DNA of 64,000 nt from assembly GCF_003573695.1 (NCBI RefSeq), contig NC_039361.1:91406149-91470148 (forward strand). The letters are read 5' to 3'. Positions 57,812 through 64,000 of the stretch are shown one piece after another (the first letter of the stretch is position 1; every line of letters begins with the position of its first letter). The position numbers and the translations under genes are program-made. The DNA comes from Papaver somniferum (lineage: Eukaryota; Streptophyta; Magnoliopsida; Ranunculales; Papaveraceae). The notes under the pieces are model-generated. The model was not told the origin of the DNA and ran no database searches. It saw nothing but the letters and a program-made list of their open reading frames with translations.

Positions 57812-59269
57812 TGATGGACACATTTTTGTGTCCTATTTGTCTCGATTCTATATATTGATAGTGCTCATTTTTGTACTTATTATGGTTTTTTATGCGTGTG
57901 TAGGTATTTTTGGCCAATAAAAATTTGTGGAAAAATCGGCTCGAAAAGTTGGTAAAAGCGCCCGGAAGACACCTGCTATTCAGACTCTCACTATGGATAA
58001 GGGGTACCCAATTACTAAGGGGAAACACAAGACACCCCCAAGCCAGCTTCTATTCGCATCCTCACTCTGGTTAGGGGCAACCAGCTTCTTCCCAAAATTC
58101 AATTCATTTTAGGCGGGAAGATGGTGCAGTCACGAACCAGATTAGGGTTGAAGATTTGAGCGACTTCTAAGAAGATTCAAAGGCTCATTTTCGTTGGATT
58201 GGACCTGTTATAGCATAACAGGGTCACTGTGATTGACTGGACCCAACCAATTGGGCTAGATAGGCCGGGAGAAGCTAACAAAGGCGTTGGAAGTTTACCG
58301 GGTTCTGTTTCGACCAGGGACAGTTTTGGTCAGAGTTCTGACGTGGAGATGGAATAAGATTCACTTGATTCGTCAAAACAGGGTTGGTACCATTTTTAGA
58401 TTCGATAAAATAGGTTAATATCTTCGGTATTAAGGAAATAGGGGAGAAGAAATATTATCGGGATTTTGAGAATCCATGAAGGATTAGTAAAAGATTTTAG
58501 GCGAGATTTGAACGTATTTGGTCTTGATTTAGTTTCAAGGGAGTGTGAGAGAGTCAGGATAACTCGGAAGACGTGTTCATAGAAAGATAGAGAGAATTAT
58601 TCTCGGGACTTGCTGTGGAAAAAAAAAAAGAGATTTTATCGAGATATTTGGGAGCTGTGGTCTATATATAGGTTGGGTCGAGTCACAAAAATAGTTACGC
58701 AACCTTAGGAGAAGTTTAGAACTCAACAGAGAAGAATCAGTCGAGTTGCAGAGAAAGATACACCAACAGGAGAAGAAGAAGATGAAGAACAATAGACTAT
58801 TAAAGACAGTCGTTTCTTCAGTCTTAGTATTTGCAACAGTGCTACAGTGCTTACAACAGTTTTCTGTAACAGTTTCACCTTTGTAACAGTTGGTTTGTAG
58901 CGCCTATACAGCATTGCAGACAATCTGTTTTATTGCTTTTCATCCTTTTAATCATCTTTTGAGCCATAAACAAATATTTTGAGATCATGATTAATATGAG
59001 GAGCTAAACCCCATTGCTGAGGCGATAAAGGAGGCTATTTTTCCAACAAAAAGTGGTATATTCTATTTTATCTATTTATTTGCAATTATTATATGATTAT
59101 TTGATTTGATCAAAAATTGTTTGAATGATTTTTGTTAAGAAATTGTTATTTCTTTTGATAGAGCATACTTGGACCTAGGTTTTTGATGTTCTATGCTTCG
59201 GATTTACACTTGTTATTTTGAGAATCTACTTGTTGCAATAGTTTAGAATCAAATTGAACGAAAAAAAAT
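57812..59269 (+). repeat. 3' LTR, right end removed by MULE insertion
   Basis: Collinear with 48449-49876 and then stops in GAACGAAAAAAAATG, where the 5' LTR goes on with TTGCATGAAGATAATAAATAC. About 210 bp of LTR should be found beyond the far end of the MULE, outside the window. Confidence 0.9.
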
Positions 59270-59360
59270 GGGGTTTTACAAAAATAGGCCTGTTTTTTTT
59301 ATAGTTTGCAAAACTAGGCCTGTTTTATTATTTATTGCAAAACTAGGCAAGTTTTGACCA
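59270..59360 (+). repeat. left terminal region of MULE
   Basis: GGGGTTTTACAAAAATAGGC at the junction, then TTTGCAAAACTAGGCCTG and TTGCAAAACTAGGCAAG. The internal repetition is common in long MULE inverted repeats. The partner repeat cannot be checked here. Confidence 0.6.
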
Positions 59361-59623
59361 AAAATGATGGATGGAAAGTTAGCACCGTTAGATCTAACTA
59401 AAAAGACCTAAAAGTCCTTTGAATCGGTTAATGTGACCCAACCAGATGTGTGTTGAGTCTGTATACGTCACCACATAGTGCGTGTGTGGCACTGCTTCCG
59501 TCGCACTGCGTACATGGCACTGCTTACGTGGCACTCTTATCTTCTTCTCCATAAATATTGTCCATAAATGAACATCTCCACAACCACATAAATCTGCTTA
59601 TTTTTATTTTTAGATCTGAAAAA
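59361..59623 (+). promoter_or_regulatory. putative promoter/5' UTR of the MULE GRF gene
   Basis: Between the terminal region and the ATG at 59624. It contains three GTGGCACT/ATGGCACTGCTTACG-type phrases (59487-59540), a small direct repeat, and a TATA-like CCATAAATATTG at about 59550. Confidence 0.35.
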
Positions 59624-60178
59624 ATGGGTGGTGGTATGAATGAAAAAGCAAGTACTTCAAGTAGTATGATAGTGTGTTTAATGTGTGAAATAGAAGAAGA
59701 TCATGAAACAAAGGCATTTCCATGGGTTTATTCAAGGTGCAAACATGTACCTTGTAATGGAGTAAGAGCTTTGTTGAGGTATAAAACAGATGTAAGTAAT
59801 GGAAAGTTGTTCTTGAAATGCTTGAATCCTACCTGTAACTACTTTGAGTGGTTTTCTCAAGCTTCTTCCCATTCTTCAGCACTTCCAATCAAGCTTTCAT
59901 CATCTCATGGTTGTAATTCCTGTGGAGAAGACAATCACAATGTTACAAACTGTCCACTGAAGCTTCAAAAATGCTTTAAAGACCACTGCAACTCTCAATT
60001 AGAACTGAAGATATGCAAAAATCAACATAATTTCAACACAGCATACCTTGTGCGCAAGAAGAAATCCTGTGATGCATTCAAATGGGCTTCAGATGCTCTT
60101 GTCATTGAAAGCAAAGAAACAATGAAGGGTAAAGTGTATGAAATATGCAAGGAATTTAAGAAAAATCTGAAAATGTAG
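59624..60178 (+). CDS. MULE-borne protein with GRF-like zinc fingers and a CCHC knuckle (184 aa)
   Basis: ATG at 59624 chosen because upstream in-frame sequence has no other ATG. Residues about 16-80: CLMCE...PWVYSRCKHVPC...LFLKCLNPTCNYFEWF, the pattern of a GRF-type zinc finger (Cys pairs with a final C-x-F-x-W). Residues about 103-116: CNSCGEDNHNVTNC, a C-x2-C-x4-H-x4-C knuckle. Residues about 122-166 look like a second, shorter GRF-like unit (CFKDHCNSQLEL...CDAFKWASD). Such modules bind nucleic acid, so a DNA- or RNA-binding accessory role in transposition is possible. The frame is intact although the neighbouring transposase is broken. It could also be a captured host gene. Confidence 0.65.
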   Translation: MGGGMNEKASTSSSMIVCLMCEIEEDHETKAFPWVYSRCKHVPCNGVRALLRYKTDVSNGKLFLKCLNPTCNYFEWFSQASSHSSALPIKLSSSHGCNSCGEDNHNVTNCPLKLQKCFKDHCNSQLELKICKNQHNFNTAYLVRKKKSCDAFKWASDALVIESKETMKGKVYEICKEFKKNLKM

Positions 60179-60446
60179 CCTGCAACAATTTTATAATAAA
60201 TTTATTTTAATTTCAGAACTTGCATTGTCTTACAAAAGCATTCATTCATCCATTCACAAAAGATAACCGAATTGAAACACAAAATCAACCATATTTTCCA
60301 GATACAATCACAAAACAAAAACAAAAGAGACCAACACAAACATAGAATCAGATTTTCATGTACTTCTTTGGTTTCTTTTTCTTTCACTTTTGATATGCAA
60401 CTGCGAAGGTGACTTTGTTGTTGACAGATCCAACATGTTTGTTATT
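60179..60446. other. convergent 3' region between MULE genes
   Basis: 268 bp AT-rich gap holding both 3' ends; AATAAATTTATTTTAAT at 60195 could serve polyadenylation on either strand. Confidence 0.45.
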
Positions 60447-63400
60447 CTAATTGAAAGAAGGTTGAGAAGAATCCTTTCTCTTACTCCTTTGGCCTGATTT
60501 TGCAGCACCTTTTTTAGAAGATTCACCAACACATGTTTTGGAACTGTTGTTGTTCTTCATTCCATCCTTAGCAGTAGTAGATGCACCTGCAAAAGCACTA
60601 ACAACTGGTTTCTTTCTGTTGTACTTCCTTTTTGATGGTTCAGGGACATAAGTAGATGATGTTGAGCCATCAACACAGGTTTTAGGCTTGTTTCCCTTTG
60701 GATTCTTTCCAACCTCTCCACCACCACAAGTTACTGCATAGTGACCATAAAATCCACACTTCTTACACTTTCTCATTTTTTTCACACTTCCAGCTTCATC
60801 ATAAGAAGGAATCCTCTTCTTCCTTGGCCTTCCAGTTTTCCTTATGATAACAGGAGGATTAATGAACTCTACCAGTATATTCTACACAAACAAAGAAAGA
60901 AAGAAAGAAAGAAAGAGAAGAGAAGAGAAGATATTGGTTAAGATATGAAACCCTTAAAGGTCGTGTACTATATAAAGCATGTATGACACCCTAAAAGAAT
61001 CTTTGTTATTATTAAATATTTATTGCACAATAATCAATATCTTTATTTTTAATAAAACTAATGCTCTTACCCAGTCAATTTCAGTTGACAGTGGTTCAAA
61101 CTATGGAGCATATGTCTTTTTGTAATATTCCACACTGTATACAGGGTCACAGTAGCTACAACTTGAAATCAGACAAGCAGATCCAAAAATTATCAGTTTA
61201 CAAGATTGAGCAAGGAAAAATAAAGGGAACATAACAAATCAAAACATAGGAATGAAACTCTGGAATGAAAAGAAAGTGTGACTTACTCATCCCAGTTTGG
61301 TCTCAAAAGTATTAAAGCACATACAGCATGTTGACAGGGAAATCCTCTCAGCTGCCACTACAAACAACTACATGTCTTTTTGGGAAGATCCACAACAAAC
61401 ACAACATCATGAACACTCTTGACCTCATACACCTTTCCCCTTACAACTCCAGTTAACTCAAACAGATGAGTTAAGTCTTGCATCTTTGTAATCAGCTTCA
61501 TTTCCTTTGGCACTATCTGACCATCCTGCCACTTTTCACATTCATTCCTCCTTTTGAAGAAAAAACCCATCACCAGGCTAGCATACATTTTTCCAAGTGT
61601 AATGATAGGCTTATCCCTGAAGGGCTTGGCCATGTTGTTGAAAGATTCTGAGAAATTATTGTTAATGTGCTCACACTTGCTATCATTTGAGAAATGAGAC
61701 CTCGACCAGCATTCAATTTTTTGATCTAGGAGATACAATGCAACTTTATCATCCTCAGCAAACAATTTATCCATGTGTTGCTAAAAACAAACATAAATAA
61801 TATCAAACTCATGTTTGTAATACTTGCAATTACATTATATTATTTTGAGAAATGAGCATACCTGATAGTGTCTCTTCTTGTAACATTTGGCAGCATTCCA
61901 GAAATGAGTGTGTAAGCTGTATGACTTGAAATACTTATTGAAATTCTTCATCAAATGTCTGCCAAGTAGCAAAGTAATAGTTAGTCATTGAACTGATATT
62001 ATTAGGAAATATTAAAAAAGGAAATAGATTAACAATAGTATAACATTACCTGAAACATAATATGTGCTCATCCAAGCAGAAGTATTTGTCACAAGCTTCA
62101 CTAATCCCCTTTTGCTTGTCTGATATAATGGTGAAATGCAAGTCTTCACCTAGTATAGATTTCAAGTCTTTGAGAAATATCTTCTAGTTCTCAATAGTTT
62201 CATTCCTACACACCATTATACCAAGAGGAACTAAACCATTCTGACCATCTAGACCTGTTGCAACCATTAACACACCACCATACTTCCCATAAAAATGGCA
62301 AGCATCCAATCCAATGATTTTCCTACATTCATCCAAGAATCCTTCTATAGCAGGCTTGAAGCAGAGTGCCATTGACAAGAATGTGTTGTTTGTGCTTCCA
62401 TATGAGAAATAGCTACACTGCCAGGCGTTTTCTCCTGCAATTACAACAAAGTAATGTTAATTCCATATAATTTGTAATATTAAGTCATGTTGCTCTAACT
62501 AAATACAAACATTAACCATTACAACAAAGTAATGTTACCTTCATTATTTCAGAGAATGAAGGAATTTTCTTGTACTTCTCCTTATAGCTTCCATAAGGAT
62601 TCTGCAACACAATGAATCAGGATATATGGTACTTAATGTTCACCTTCATTGTTTTTTTGAACTCATTTGCCAATGAATCAGGATCAGGGATGTTGTTTTT
62701 GTTGCCAAGAGTCTCCAACCTTTCCATGTACCAATCAGCTACAAATGTTGGATTTGCACATCTGTTCTCCCCTTTAACATTTCCATTTCATCTGTGCTTA
62801 AGATTCCAACTTTTCAGAGTAATTTTAGTTCCTTCACCCTTCATAAATCTTCAATAAATGAAGATAGGACACTTGGTCTTCTGATTATGAACGCACTTCA
62901 CCCTAATCTTATAGTTTTTTGAATAACTAAACTTAACCTGATGTTTATGCTTTACACAGTAGGCTCTCAAATGCTTCTTGAATGCTTTCTTGCTGACAAA
63001 CTTGCTTTCCTTCACTAGGCTATAAGGATCCACTTGTTCAAAAATAACTCCCTCAGGGAACATCTCTTCAGCTTCCTCCTTAAAATGTTGTGCATGGTCT
63101 TCCTCAAACTTGTCTTATCATGAGGCTTTGAACATTTAGGCTTTGAACATTTAGGCCTATCAGTCTTGTTGCTTTCTGATACTATAAGTTCAAGCCCATC
63201 AGTCTTTTTGATTTCTGATACAAATTCCCAAAAACAAATGATTCAGTTAGAGTTCAAACAAACATTAACAAACAAACAAAAAATAAGAAAAACAAAAGAC
63301 TACAAAACAAATGACAATTTACCTTCTTCTTCTCTGTCAGAGACCAAGTCCCCATAACGGTCCTCTACAAAACCACAGAGACAAGGGCAGTAGTACTAAA

Positions 63401-64000
63401 CAAATCTAAAATCAAACCCAACAAAGTTTAAAAAAAGTCAGAAGCAATGAATTACCTTCCTTGTCATTCTCAACCTCCACCCCCCCAAAGTTTGGATCAC
63501 CGCCATCACTTTCAGCATCATCACCATCACTTGCAGCATCCTTATCATCACTTGCACCATCATCACTTCTCTCACTTGCAGTACCATCTGAAAGATACCC
63601 ATTCTCAACTTTTTGTAGAAACTTATTATAACTCTTGATATCTTTCTCTTCATTTTCTTTGTCTGATATATTGTTCAAGACATACTCATCATCAGGATTA
63701 CATTAATCTTCTTCTACATTCTTCAAGTGCAGGACATACTCATCACTTTTCTTGTACTCTTGGGAAATTGCAAACAAATCTTCCACCACTTCTTCATGTG
63801 TTGTAGCTTGAACCCAAAAGTCTTGATTGAAATATTCCTCAAATCCAGGTATCTCATTAACTTGTTCAGCTCCACCAGCATTACTGTGTTGAGTCAATTC
63901 TTCAGGTTCAGCTACACTAGCTTCCAAAACAGGATTATTCTCAGCTACACTAGCTTGTGTTTGTTGAGTAAACTGTGGAATATAAACATCTTCATCATCA
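60447..64000 (-). pseudogene. MURA-type MULE transposase, multi-exon, broken, 5' end outside window
   Basis: Read on the minus strand. Acidic N-terminal exon (63456-64000, stop TAA at 63703), a 42-bp exon (63323-63364), then the MuDR DNA-binding domain (FPEGVIFEQVDPYSLV...KVKCVHNQKTKCPIF, 63063-62851). Next the transposase core: DECRKIIGLDACHFYGKYGG, GLDGQNGLVPLGIMV (62339-62200) and TIISDKQKGISEAC (about 62130), holding the first two acidic residues; NNFSESFNNMAKPFRDKP (61660); SWIM finger with KKTCSC and PCQHA (61378-61325); and a C-terminal exon (60880-60447) with GRPRKKRIPS and the knuckle CKKCGFYGHYAVTC. Stops at 62851, 62184 (expected Trp in ENWxxFL), 61358 and near 61105, and a frameshift near 63115. 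Introns have GT-AG ends, for example at 63455 and 61857. Confidence 0.88.
60888..60935 (+). repeat. (AAAG)n microsatellite
   Basis: Six to seven tandem GAAA units followed by AGAAGAG repeats, at an intron of the MURA gene. Confidence 0.9.

Larger units (their letters stand above)
48449..59269 (+). mobile_element. Ty3/gypsy element (gag-protease-RT-RNase H-integrase), dead; 3' LTR cut by a MULE
   Basis: 5' LTR 48449-50088, tRNA-Asp-type primer site at 50094, leader, gag, pol, conserved 3' block, polypurine tract, 3' LTR from 57812. The end of the 3' LTR is missing at 59269 because MULE sequence begins. Domain order protease-RT-RNase H-integrase is that of Ty3/gypsy; the primer site, the protease style (DLGASVNL) and the 3' block suggest the Athila/Tat side of the family. 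All genes are interrupted. LTR-LTR divergence is clearly higher than in the young element, roughly 5% in the first 300 bp by eye, plus a ~28-bp insertion in the 3' LTR near 58410. Confidence 0.93.
59270..64000. mobile_element. MULE (Mutator-like element), left end and most of the interior
   Basis: Begins abruptly inside an LTR with GGGGTTTTACAAAAATAGGC, of the G-rich then AT-rich kind seen at MULE terminal inverted repeats, followed by two more AAACTAGGC phrases (to about 59350). Inside are a plus-strand GRF/knuckle gene and a convergent minus-strand MURA transposase. The likely 9-bp target copy at this side is AAAAAAAAT (59261-59269). The other terminus is beyond the window. Confidence 0.8.

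Noticed and set aside
63447..63638. Histidine-rich plus-strand ORF
   Set aside because: It is the reverse reading of the acidic D/S-rich first exon of the MURA gene.

Overview
The window is nuclear DNA of a flowering plant, most likely a eudicot. It is AT-rich, coding regions are sparse and broken, and almost everything recognisable is a plant transposable element: Ty3/gypsy elements with a tRNA-Asp-type primer site, copia-like elements with a tRNA-iMet-type primer site, a CACTA transposase, a LINE fragment and a MULE with a MURA-type transposase. Repeat style makes me think of a poppy-like (Ranunculales) genome, but that is a guess. I see no rRNA, tRNA gene, organelle DNA, bacterial operon or CRISPR array.

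Layout. 1-2900: gene-poor DNA with two tandem micro-ORFs on the minus strand and small local duplications. 2967-5204: a minus-strand host gene split by a solo LTR (3282-4824) with a perfect 5-bp target duplication. 6275-7950: remnants of a PIF/NAM-associated-like ORF and of a LINE. 8384-16377: an 8-kb gag-only copia-type element (TR-GAG-like) with target duplication CTTTG. 16727-20574: decayed CACTA (TNP2) transposase, followed by an unassigned ORF (21629-22129). 22767-37332: a second gag-only element of the same family, whose 5' LTR is split by a very young non-autonomous Ty3 element (23779-30470, target duplication CCAAC). 37333-41130: 3' part of a Tat-lineage Ty3 element with integrase end, antisense ORF and GC-rich palindromic repeats. 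41130-42278: inverted LTR fragment of the gag-only family. 42279-48448: a decayed long-period repeat tract interrupted by a 2.76-kb minus-strand copia-like element (44377-47135, target duplication ACCGG). 48449-59269: a Ty3/gypsy element with gag, protease, RT, RNase H and integrase, all broken, whose 3' LTR is cut by a MULE. 59270-64000: the MULE, with a GRF/zinc-knuckle gene and a convergent, broken MURA transposase that runs off the window.

How the parts relate. The solo LTR, the young non-autonomous element and the 48-59 kb element belong to one Ty3 superfamily: they share LTR ends, and the two full elements also share primer site, leader, 3' untranslated block and polypurine tract. The young element has replaced gag-pol by a single intact 437-residue ORF of unknown function, and its LTRs differ at only about eight positions. 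The helper-type element here is dead and its LTRs are far more diverged, so an active helper must exist elsewhere. This non-autonomous/helper relationship, the two gag-only elements with an extra downstream ORF, and the gene split by a solo LTR are the most notable content. All readings are by eye; no alignment or database search was run.
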